Shown here: piece after piece, positions 1-11,468 of the stretch
Layout of the letters: each line of letters opens with the position of its first letter
How positions within the stretch are numbered: position 1 is the first letter of the stretch
NCBI GenBank assembly: GCA_023105745.1
Contig: JALGQZ010000009.1
Span: 31,970,107-32,034,106 of the forward strand
Source of the DNA: Austropuccinia psidii
Taxonomy: Eukaryota; Basidiomycota; Pucciniomycetes; Pucciniales; Sphaerophragmiaceae
Length of the DNA: 64,000 bases
Direction of reading: 5' to 3'
Notes under the pieces: generated by a model
Told to the model about the DNA's origin: nothing
The model's database searches: none
The model's input: the letters and a program-made list of their open reading frames with translations, nothing else
Made by a program: the position numbers and the translations under genes

Positions 1-2610
1 CGTCATATCATCTCAAATTATCATTCATCTTTTCAAAGATCTTCTTTAGATCGTAGGCATCATCCACTCAGTCCTATATCAAATCATAGGCGTCGATTTC
101 ATTCTCCTCCTCTTTTAAGATCCCCTCCCGGTCCTTCAAGGCGTTATCGTTATCATTATTCTCCTCCTCATCATTCTTCAAATCATTTCAATCATTCAAT
201 TCGTCGTAGATCAATCAGTCCTCGTTCAACTTCTCAACGTCATCGATCATCTCGTACTCCTCCTCCTCCTCTTCCTCCTCATTTTGACCCACGTAGAAAA
301 TCACCTTCTCATAAAAGATTCAATAAAAGATTCTCTCCTCCATCTTATCCTCATCCAAACAAAAGAAATCACTCACAACCTTTACCTCATCATTCCTCAA
401 CTAATTCAACCTCTAGAACCCCTTTACCTCCTCAAAACTTTCATCCCACACATCAATCTAACAATTCATCTACATCTCAAATTTCATCACAAAAAAATTC
501 AAAAACTTCAATCTTAATCTCTAATCTACCTCCTTATAATGTTCAAACTCCAAAACAACTTTATCAACATTTAACTCAATCTGTCAACTTTTTAGAATCT
601 GATGATTCCCCTTTTGAACTAATTCTTTATAAATTTGCAGGTACAGCTAGGATTTGTGTCGAACTCAAGTTTCATTCAGAAACTTGGGCTCGTCAATTCA
701 TCAAATCTGCCCTCCGTCGTTGGCCTTCAGAATGGTATACTTCAACTGATAAATCATCTTCTAATCAAAACTTGAAAGAGTCAATGGAATTCACTCTTGT
801 AGATGGTGATCGAACTCAATGGCCAATGTCAGTTGGCGGTCTCAATCAACCTTCTAACCCATTTTAATTTGCTAAATTCAATCCCTTTCTCTTAGACATC
901 GTGAGATTTACATTCCTGAGTCTAACCCATCCACAAAATTAGGTAAATTTAATCTAAAACTTTTTCCATTTTTAATCATAAAAACTGATTAAATTCCTTT
1001 ACAGATCTTCCCAAAACTTCTCAAGATCTCATTAATCATAATTCAATTGAAATAAGACCATCATCAAATCAATCCATCCAAAAAGATCAACCTGAAAAGC
1101 TTCATGCAATTCAACCTTTGGTTTCTGATCACTTAAATTTATCATCTATACCATCTCAATCACCTTCTAATCATTGCGACATTGTTAAACTAACTTGTTC
1201 TATCAACTCACCTTCTTGTCATACTTTACAACAGTCTACTAGCTCTGATCTCATTCTAAGTGAAGTCAAATCAAATGGTGTATTGTTGAGCGACATGAAA
1301 CCTTTGATCAGCTTAATGGTCTTGCAAGGCTACTTCATCGTTCCAACTAGACCTAGAGACTTTCGCACCTTTGAACCAATCAAGATCATCTATGGCTTGT
1401 TTACTTTAGAAGATCAAAAAAACTCTTTAGAATGTTCACCAGGGAAAATTGGATGTTTAATTTTGTTTGAAGATGTACAGACCGCTAAGAGTTTCTCAAA
1501 AGTTTTACAGGAGAAACCACCATTTCAACCAATTCAAATCAAATTGGTCGATCCTCAGGTAAAAATTCAATCATCTCTCTTAGATCTTTCATTTAATAGA
1601 ACTTGCTGATTTTCACCTATTTTTTTTTCGTTTTAGAAAATTCATTTTAGCTCGTGAGTAACATTTGCATGATACTAACTTGATTCATAACAAAAATTAT
1701 CTGTCATGAGTTTTTTTTTTTTTTTTCTCTATCTCTATGGACATTATATGCCTGATTTGATTTGGATTCTAGCTCGGCTTCAGTAATTGAAGGTCAATCT
1801 GATCACTCTCGGACCATCTCGCCTGCTCCTTGTCCTTCGAGTAACTCGAGTTTGTGCGAAGGACTTTTAGCAACAAATTCTTTACCTTTCAATTCATTGA
1901 ACTTTTTTAATCAATCATCACTGGCTTTAGAAGCTACTCGTGTAATTCAAATGGCCGAGCAATCACATCTAACAAATGAGAATGATGGATCAGATATGTC
2001 TCGTTATGTACCCCCATTTAACCGTCCTTATCAAATTAACCTCATTGCGACTGGCCAACAACAACAACAACAACAACAACAATGTCATGCTTTGTCTGGT
2101 CCTTTTCAACAGTCATTTGGCCTATCGGAATCACTTCAGAAAACACTTTCTTTACCTGGTCCTTTCCAACAGCAGTTTGATTTAGCCACCTCACTCCAGC
2201 AGCAAAACCCTTCGCTTGCTTCTTTTCATCACCAGCATGGTTTACCTGATCCCGTTCATCAACCATCTCCTTTGCCTACCCCTTTCCTAACTCAAAGTAC
2301 TTTACCCCATCTACCGCACCACTTGCCTAATGCTTTTCAACCTTTATCAACCGGCTCTGGATCTTCCCCATATGTTTTACCTATCTCCAGTGCCCCATAT
2401 CACAATAACACTTTATCAAGCCAAGCTTTTAATCCCATAGTCTTACCACCTATTCATTTAAACGGAAATTATCATCCACCCAATCCTTTTGAAACACCAG
2501 ATATGAAAGTATCGACTTGTTCGGTAAGTGACGCAAACAAAAAGAAACTTGACCCTTCTCGGGAAGAACAATTACGCCAAGCTCTTCTTGCCAGAAGAGC
2601 GCGCTTTTAA
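1..2610 (+). CDS. RRM-like, Arg/Ser/Pro- and Gln-rich protein (3' part of a spliced gene)
   Basis: The gene is open at the left edge. Five exons hold one frame: 1-827, 896-942, 1005-1558, 1637-1653 and 1773-2610 (TAA at 2608-2610), 760 codons plus stop. All introns are GT-AG (68, 62, 78 and 119 bp), with branch-like CTGAT at 985 and 1606 and TACTAAC at 1673. The first ~150 residues are rich in Arg, Ser, His and Pro, like the tail of an SR-type protein. An RNP2-like stretch (ILISNLPPY, near nt 511) opens a divergent RRM-like domain; a second RRM-like segment at about 1300-1550 contains IGCLILFED. The last exon is Gln/Pro/His-rich, has nine consecutive Gln, and ends in a charged helix (REEQLRQALLARRARF). 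An RNA-binding role is inferred from these weak RRM matches; no named orthologue is recognised. It is the only convincing host gene here. The donor at 828 (GTCAGT) is the least certain junction. Confidence 0.6.
2056..2082 (+). repeat. (CAA)9 microsatellite coding for poly-Gln
   Basis: Nine CAA units in the last exon encode nine glutamines. A slippage-prone tract inside a low-complexity, probably disordered region. Confidence 0.9.
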
Positions 2611-3265
2611 CATCAAGATTTATTAAAGTTAACATAAGGGAAGAAAAGCCATAGTAGTTTGTTTTGAAAATCACGATTTTTTTTTTTAGGCTTCATCGTG
2701 TATTTATGGCTTAAGCAAAGCACAGTTATATCCCATATCGTGATACAAAGTATCTGTAGCTTTATCCAGATATTTCCCAAACAACTCCCACCAATGCGAA
2801 CAAAAATCTTTCCTTCCTAGTACTCAATTCAATTATACACTCTCACACGACAACCACATACAAATTAACGCCTATTTTCCTAAAGCACCCACGATCCTTG
2901 TTCCAAGTAAAATTCCGTTGAAAGATCTTTTTCATCTGTTCAAATTGAGCAATAGACGCTTGTTTTTCTTTTTTTTTTCCCTCACCCTCAAAAGTATTTT
3001 TGAATAGTTTCCTTTATATTCAAACCCAAAAAGAAAAAAAAAAGAAAAAAACCTGCAAACATAACGAACATTGGGAAAAAAAATTATTATTTTTTCATTA
3101 TTGTTTTACCTCTGTTTGATTATGTTTGTGTGTAGACTATGTGCTTTGGTTTGTCTTTGTCTGAAATTGAAAAGCTCTTGTTTTCAAGAGAAAATTTACA
3201 AAAATTATTTCCAAGCCTATTTTTTTAATTCATAAACCCTAAACCATGAAAAAACCAGTCCATCA
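2611..3265 (+). other. 3' flank of the RRM-like gene, no gene seen
   Basis: AT-rich with several poly-T and poly-A runs. It presumably holds the 3' UTR and terminator of the upstream gene, but no clear AATAAA or coding stretch is visible. Confidence 0.5.
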
Positions 3266-3448
3266 TCACGGTGCGTGTTTAAGTTTTCCCCGAAAGTCAT
3301 AAACCTTAAACTCGCAGTATGCCATGTAAGGTTGGGGGCGGGAATCACATGTGGGACGACGCCCCCACGCCGCAGGTGCGCGCCCCTTGAAATTTTGAGG
3401 TGGCGGTTTGGCGTGAGTTGTAACCCTAGTTAGGGTTAAGTCAGTCAC
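3266..3448. repeat. GC- and CpG-rich island, candidate repeat
   Basis: About 180 bp that are far richer in G+C than anything within several kb, with a dozen or so CpG dinucleotides (clusters near 3345-3385 and 3400-3415) in otherwise CpG-poor DNA. It ends in an interrupted palindrome, TAACCCTA-GT-TAGGGTTA (3421-3438). A 60-codon open frame on the minus strand has no recognisable content. It may be a short dispersed repeat or a transferred fragment. Confidence 0.45.
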
Positions 3449-3739
3449 ACAAAAGTCACATCATTTTCCTACTCTTCTTCCTTCAATGAAGTTTCTTTAG
3501 TTTTATTTTCAATTTTGTTTGAATCCTACCTTTTTATTTATGTTCTTCCATCATGACCACTCTAAACATCGACTGTTGGTATCCACCATCAAAGGGGCAT
3601 GGCCCTTGATGGAATGGATTTTTAATGTCTGACTTGAAGAATCATAATGTTTCTTCTAATTTCTGAAAGGCAAAATATACTTGCCAGAGTCACATTTTCA
3701 ATGAAGCTTGTCCACATTGACATTTTTTTATGCACATCA

Positions 3740-4308
3740 TTCAAGAAGCATGATCAAAACTTCCCTCCAAAAAAAACAAAAACAAAATATCTTATTAAAT
3801 TTCATTATAAACTAATTTATTTCTCAAAAAAAAATAATCAATTAATTAAAGTTGAAAAGTATCATACAATTTAATAATAAAAGGAAAAAATAAATAAAAT
3901 CATAAATAAAATAATAACTTTATCAATCAAAAAAAAAAAAAAATTCTAGATTCAAAAAAAGTTTTGAATTAATTAATTTTTTTTTTTTTTTTTTTTTGAA
4001 AATTTTTTTTAATTAAAACATAATAAATCTTAAGAAAATTATGAATTTGATTTTCTTGGTTTAAGCTTTCATTTTATTTTGAGATACATTAATAAGTAAA
4101 ATTTTATTAACTTCTGAGCCTCTTTTTTTTTTTTTTTTTTTTTTTTGTTGAATTGTTAATTCATTAATTCAACTCATCATTATATTTATGAAAAAAAAAA
4201 AAATTTAAGTTTTTCTTAAATTTATATTCAATTTAATTTTAAATTAAAATTAAATATTTTTTTAAAAAAAAAAAACATATAATTATTCAAATTTTTCTTC
4301 AAAAAAAG

Positions 4309-4347
<39 letters not shown>

Positions 4348-4714
4348 TAAAGATTATTTAAAAAAAAATTATTTTTAATTTATTTAACTTAAATTTTATA
4401 ATTTTAATGAATTTTAATTTAAATTCCCTTTTTTTTTTTTTTTTTTTTCAGATTTAAAGATTTAATTTTATAAAATCAAATTTGAATCTTTTTTTTTTTT
4501 TTTTGAAGAAACTTAGGAAGAATATTTATATACTTTTAAAAAATTTAAATTTTTAAATTTAGTAAAAAAAAAAAAAGTTCAAGAAATCCTTAAAATTTTA
4601 ATTTTATGATAAATTATTTTAAAAATTTATTTTATTTTTTTTTTTTTTGAATTTTAATTTTAATTTTATTTTTAAAAAAAAATATAATAATTTGAATTAA
4701 TTTTTTTAAAATTT

Positions 4715-4752
<38 letters not shown>

Positions 4753-5531
4753 ATTTCAAAATTTGAGAAAAATTTGAATTTGAATTTGAATTTGAATTTT
4801 TTTAAATTTTGATTCAAAAAAAAAAAAAAAAAAAAAAAAGATTTCTAATAAATAAATTTTTAATAAAATATATATAAACTTTAATCTAAGTTTATTAAAA
4901 ATTTGAATAATTAATTTCTTTTATTAAAAATAAATATTTTGTCTCAATCAAGAAACCAATTTGTTTTTTTTTGAATATTGAAGTAGTCATTCAAGAATTT
5001 ATGGTTATATAATATTGATAAAAAATTTGATGAGAATATTTCTTTTTAAAGGAATAAAAGTTTTCAAATTTAAAAATAAAAAAAAAGAGGTGCCAGAATT
5101 TAAGCTGAATTCAATTCTTAATTTATCTTTATGAACTTTAGTTCTTGAAATTTCTGATACCACTAAGCTCTTATCTAATTGTATAATATGAAAAAATTGG
5201 TATGATATAAATTAAAGTAAAGTAATTAGAATAATTATAAAAAAAAAGAAAATTGAATTAGTATATTAGTAAAAGAGTCCAGTCTATCATCCATATAGAA
5301 AAAAATCTTTTGAATTATACTCATTAATAATTATCTTCAAACTCTAACTCTATTTATTCACACATTTTTTATTTTACAAAGATACTTTTATATTTAATCT
5401 TATTTTGAGTAAGTTATTGAAATTTTTAAAATAATTTAAAAATTATTTTCAAATTCATTCCTAATTTTCAATGTTTTTTTTTTTTAAAAAAAAAAAACTT
5501 TAATTTTTTTAAGAAAAGATTTTTCCCCTTT

Positions 5532-5568
<37 letters not shown>

Positions 5569-5717
5569 TTTTTTTGACATTAGATAGAAATTCAAAAATT
5601 TTTTTTATTCTTTTTTCAAAAAAAAAATTTTTTTTTTTTTTTTTTTTTTCAAATTAAGAAATTTTTATTTTTATTTTATTTTTTTTTAATTTAATTTATA
5701 TTTTAAAAAAATGAAAC

Positions 5718-5767
<50 letters not shown>

Positions 5768-5932
5768 TTTTCATTTTTTTTTTTTATAATCATTTTATTA
5801 AATTTTGAAATTAAGGATTTCTTTAATTAAAGATTAGTATATATATATATATATATATATATTTTAAAAAAAAAATTGAGTTAAAATTGTTTAACTTAAA
5901 TCTTTAAATTTTCAATTTTCTAATTTTTGAAT

Positions 5933-5975
<43 letters not shown>

Positions 5976-6184
5976 ATTATGATTTAATAAAGTTAATTAT
6001 TTTTTTATTTAGGTTTTAATTCTTTAATTTTTTTCTTTTATTTGATATATATAAATAATTATTTTCTTTAATTATTGAATATTTAAATTTTTTTTTTTTT
6101 TTTTTACTTTTATAATGAATTAAAAAATTTTAAATTTTTTTATTATAATCAAATGAAAAAAAAAAAAAACTTAAAAGATTTTTT

Positions 6185-6216
<32 letters not shown>

Positions 6217-6600
6217 GGAAAAAGTAGATTACTTAGATTCTAAAAGGATTTTAAAATATTTATAATTAATTAAAAAAAAAAAAAAAAAAAAAAAACTTTC
6301 ATTAAGAGTTCTTAAATTCTAATAAAATCTTAATAAATAATTTTTTTTTTTTTTTCTTTTAAATTATTAATTTTTTTTTTTTTTTTTTGATCAATCAATT
6401 TTTTTTTTCTTATTATTATTTAAAAATGGGATTTAATATTCAAAAGGTTAGTAATATTTTTTTTTTTTTTTTTTTTTTTGGAATTAATTTTTTTTTTGTG
6501 TGAAAATTTTTTTTATCATAGTTATATATTAGGATTTAAAGAAATAAAAATTCAGCATAATTAAGATTAGAAAAAAAGGGGTTTTTTTTTTTCCATTAAA
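3740..6600. repeat. A/T homopolymer-rich low-complexity block
   Basis: Nearly all A and T, with dozens of homopolymer runs of 12 or more, including 46 consecutive A at 5719-5764 and many T runs of 18-30. No coding capacity. Exact run lengths may carry sequencing error. Confidence 0.9.
5838..5862. repeat. (TA)n microsatellite
   Basis: Uninterrupted alternating T and A inside the homopolymer block. Confidence 0.9.
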
Positions 6601-8600
6601 ATTTTCATGATATAAAGAGAGTGGAAAGGAGATTAAAGAAAAAAAAAGTGGCTTAGATTAATATATGGTAAAAGTTGTGGAGTAGTAAATATGACATTTT
6701 CATCCTGATGAATGTTAAAAATCAATAACTCAATGATCTTCAATTTTAAAAATATTATGGGATTTTTAATGTAAATTAAAATTATTTTATGGTTTAAGAA
6801 TATTTTTTTTAGTAGAACTTAAAAAGATATGGGTCATGGTTTTTAAAAGGAATTTTTGGAAAAAAACTAAAAATTTTAATGCCTTTTTCTATGGGTTTGG
6901 GAAGTTTATGGGATACCATGAGTATGGGTTAGAACAGAGTATACTTGAATTAAATTTTATTATGAATTTTTTTTAGAAATATTTAAATATTCATAAAAAA
7001 TACTTTTTAGAAACTAAAACTCATGATTTTGGTACTTTAGAAGAATTTGGTGTACTAAAAGGAAGACAATAAACTTTAAATTCCAAAAATATAGAAATAA
7101 TATAGCCAACTTAAACCATTTTGTAAAAATTGAATGAGTATTCCTATTTAATTTTTCTCAAACTCTATAGGATTGATCAGTAATATCTTTTAACTATAGA
7201 TTTCAAAATTTATAAATAATTGGATTATTGATAATGAATTCCAGAGTACTCAATTCTTTGCACTGAAAATAATATTCATTAAAATTTGTGGGATTTTAAC
7301 AAATGAAGTTGGTGTTGAAGCTTTATTCTAATTCATTTAAGAACTCAAATTTATTCAGATATTCTGAATATGATTAAGAAAATAAAGCTAAATCTACTTC
7401 AAGATTATATACCAAAGAAAAAATCCAAAAGATGACAGCCATAAAAGCTAAAATGATTTACAAAATTCATAATATGAAATAGTGGGTTATGATTTATTCA
7501 ACTTTAATCTTGAAAAAGAAAAAGTTTTAGGATGGAAACTTTGGTAGATAAAAAATTGAACTTCAATATTTGAAGGATGAATTTATGGATACCCTGTTTT
7601 ACTTTAGACAATTGGAGGTGTCCAATTCTCAAATTACTCAAGGTAATATAATATTACATCTAAAGTCATTTGAAGAAAAATAAAAAGAAATCTTTGAGAT
7701 CCATATTGTATGAATTTGTAGCTTCTAAATATTATTATAAATTTTGATTTCTATCTATCCACTTATTTCAATAAATTTGTTTTAATAATAATGTATATTT
7801 ATGTTATTGAAAAAAAATGTCAGATTTCTTTTTTCCACAAGAAAAAAGAAACTTGTGAGAGACAATGGAATTCCTGGAATGCCTTGAAATGTTCTGCGCC
7901 AATCTTGTTCCAAAGAATATATTATTTTGTGATGCCAAGGATAAAACGATATGTATGCTAAAACTTCAAATTCCATAAATTTTTTGATCCAAAGAAATCC
8001 TAAATAAACCTCTTTTTTTTAGACTCATATTTAACAATATAAATTAATTCAACAAAAGGAAAATTTTGTAAATCTATACACTCTACCCCACCCCACTTCC
8101 CAATTTTATAAAGTCTTTTTGTTTAAGTGTTAAAAAAGACAAAATGAAATCTCACAATAATAAAGTTTTATAAAGTAAAACACTTTTTTTTTTCAGTTTT
8201 AAAAAAAGAAGAAAGAAAAACCTAAATCTTTTAAGAAAAAATTAATTTGATATAAAAAATATAAAAAATAATAATCAAGAAATGAAGAAGAATAAAAAAA
8301 ACTTAACAAAAAATAAGATTTTGTGGTTTTCTTATTAAGAATTAGGATTACCAAATTATTAATTAATAATTATAATGAAATATTTTATTTTTATTTAAGA
8401 TTCAAATATGAGTTTTCTTTTTTTTGATTTGGTTTTTAAATATAGATCATAATTATCAAATTTAATTCATTAATTAATTCAAATTATTCTTAAATTAAAA
8501 AATGATTTTTCAATTATTCTTATAATCAAACAAAATACTTCATTTTTTAAATTTTTACTGTATTCTAAAGTAACTGATATGAAATAATTCTGCTTATTTG

Positions 8601-8601
<1 letters not shown>

Positions 8602-8633
<32 letters not shown>
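8602..8633. repeat. (TA)n microsatellite
   Basis: About 16 alternating TA units in intergenic DNA. Confidence 0.9.
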
Positions 8634-8641
<8 letters not shown>

Positions 8642-11240
8642 CTGAATTATAATGAATTCTTTTTCCCTTTTCTCTTTTTTCTAATGAATCAATTAATATT
8701 ATAAAAAAAACAACCTTTTTTCTTTCTTTTTGTAGGCTTTAGAATTTTTCTTTTTTTGAAATTTTAAATTTGGTTAATTCTTACTCTTTTTTTTTTATAA
8801 AAATGAAAAAAAGCCCTTTTTTTTTCTTTTTTATTTTTTTGAAGATTTTTTTCATTAATTGATCTTTATTTCCTTTTGAAGGTTTGGGAGGTGGGTAATT
8901 GTGCAAGGGTTTGGGTAGGGAATTGGAAGAAAGGGAGATTGGAGAATGGAGTTTTTCAAAAAAAATTAAATTAAATTGAAACTTTAATTTTGGAAAAGAA
9001 AAGCATCAAATTTTTTCTTTTTCAAAAAAAAAAAAATCAAATTTCTAGTCAAAATTTCTAAAAATTTTACAAACAAGAGATAACTCATATTAGAAGTTCT
9101 TTTGAGGATTTTCATTTTTGAAAAATATGAATAAAGATTCAATTTTGGATTCTTTTTTCCTTTAATGTAAGTTAAAGGAAAATTTTACTTATTTTCAAAA
9201 AAACTCATCTTCTGGGGTCATTCAAAAAGAGATTATGATAAAACTTTTTCTTCAAAAAAGGAATTAGATAAAATTGCATTAGATTATTTTTTTCAAGTAA
9301 AAATTATTATAAAAAATCATTGAGAGGTCAATAATTAGCTATATATAGTAGACCTTGTCCAAACAAATGTGTTTTGGTGGATGAATTTTCCTATGGGTTT
9401 TGAAAAGTCACGGACAATGACAGGATATGTAAAGAATATACTATAAATTACCCACTTTTGTGTCACAGAAATTTAAAGAGGAGTAAAAAAAACACATTGG
9501 TTTAATTAAAAAGGAATATTTCTACGAAACATTTGGTCATGTATTTGAAATAAATTACGAATTTCTTATGTAGTATGACAAATAATGTAGCATAAACATC
9601 TTTCAAGAAGGTTTTAAATAATATAGAAAATATTTTCTTTAAAATTTTCATTAATTATTCAATAAAGAAGTATGTTTAAAGGCTTTAAAATATCTCTTGA
9701 ATCATAATCCTCTTTTGAAGAGCATGATGGAACAAAGCATAAGATACAATTAATAGCTCATTGAAACCTACATTTTGGAGGAATCGGTACTGATGTATTT
9801 TCAATAAGAAGCCCCTCTTGATCGTGATTAAATAATTTTAATTCATAAAAAACTTTGGCCATGGAGAGATAATAAACCACATTTAATTTCTGGGTAGAGA
9901 AAATCAGATATTTATATTTTTTTTGATTAACAATTCCAAGGATTTTCAATTGGATGTTTCATTTTTTCAAAAAGGATTTGGCCTCAATTTCAATTTCATA
10001 ATATGTAATTTCAGGTAAGTGATTAAGAATTATTGTATTAATCCAGAAGTATGAGATTATTTCTGGGATGATTTCATTCCATGTGATGTGAAAAATATGA
10101 ATCACACTTGAAATATTGATATTTTCAATAAGGTTGTCATGAATTTTAATAATGTAATATCTTATTGAAAGTGAAACTAAGAATTCCTGATAGTGGGAAT
10201 TGAATTCACATATTATTCAAGAAAAAAGGGAATAAATGTGTTCTTTCAGGTTTTGGCTGAATAATTACAGTTAAATGTGAGAAAGAGGATTGGTTTAGGA
10301 CTTGTGAAATTTGAAATTATTTAGGAGGAAGAATATTTTGAGGCTCTTCTACCTAATATTGTTATTCCAATTGTAAAGACACTATTGGAATATGGTCTTG
10401 GTAATGCGTGAACTAATGTTATAGTACTACTGGTATCAAAGCTGGAAACCATATTTTTTGTTAAAAAAGTGCTGCCATTTGTAACTTCCTGTGAATAGGG
10501 GTGGAAGCCATTCAGATACAGTTGTATTTATAGGTAGTGAAATGAAAATTTTGGTTTTTTTTTGATTGTGAGAATTTTTTTTTCAGGTGGTATACTGAAT
10601 AATAATGAGAGATTATTAATTTTGAATAAAAAATTTTAAGAAATAAATTGACTTATAAATAGAACAAGCCAGTCTCATCCATATTAAAGATATTTTTTAG
10701 GCTTGTTTTTTAACAGAAGGGGAACTGAATGGTTCATCTCATTTCGAATTTCCCCCTTTTTGGGTACTCTATATTAACCATGTTTATTAACATTTTTGAG
10801 GTTGTTATTGTGCTTGAAAGAATAAAACCAGCCATTTAGCAAACCAAGAAATTTGGAACTGGGGACCCCACACAGACATGCAAAATATTTCCATTTCACT
10901 CAAAGAACATTTACAGTTATGATAAAACTTTTCTGGAGGGCCTTTTTAATCCAATATTCAAGAATATAACTTACTTTTACATGTTGAACAGAAACAAATA
11001 TCTTGAAATATTTTGATTATCTGCCTTATGTTCGTTAAAAATTTATGTTTTTTCTTTTAGTCAAGTCGAAAGCAATGTTTGTTTTAATTGGAAGCATGGC
11101 TAGATTTTGTTGAAATGAAAATCTGTGTTAACATGATTTTATACATTCTTTTAATTCAAGTAAATTATCTTTACACATGTGAGTTTTTTGTCATTTTAGC
11201 TTTTTTTATTTATGTAAGTCCCCCTCATCTATTGCTTTGA

Positions 11241-11468
11241 TTATAAGCTTGCTTCATCCTGATCTATAGCTTGAGTTGATGTTTCAAAGCTATTTTTGGT
11301 AATTTTAGTTGCATCCTTCCCATTCCTTTTAGAATAAGAAAGATTGAATGATGATGTTGTATTAAATAATATTCCTTGGTTATTCAACCAATCTTCTTCC
11401 TCTTGGGTGAGCTCTTCATTTCTTTTGTTTTTTGTTGATTGATTCCTCCATGGCCAACAGGATAGCCT
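11241..11468 (-). pseudogene. Unidentified coding-like fragment
   Basis: A minus-strand frame without a start codon, open for about 75 codons to TAA at 11241-11243. Its middle reads EELTQEEEDWLNNQG, followed by a Ser/Thr/Lys-rich stretch and an acidic end. The acidic and Trp-containing composition differs from the Lys/Asn/Phe/Ile frames around it, which is the only reason to list it. It could be a transposase or captured-gene fossil, or chance. Confidence 0.15.

Noticed and set aside
3421..3438. Interstitial telomere or telomere fusion
   Set aside because: Only about one and a half TTAGGG-like units per side and in the wrong orientation for a fusion; an 8-bp palindrome is enough explanation.
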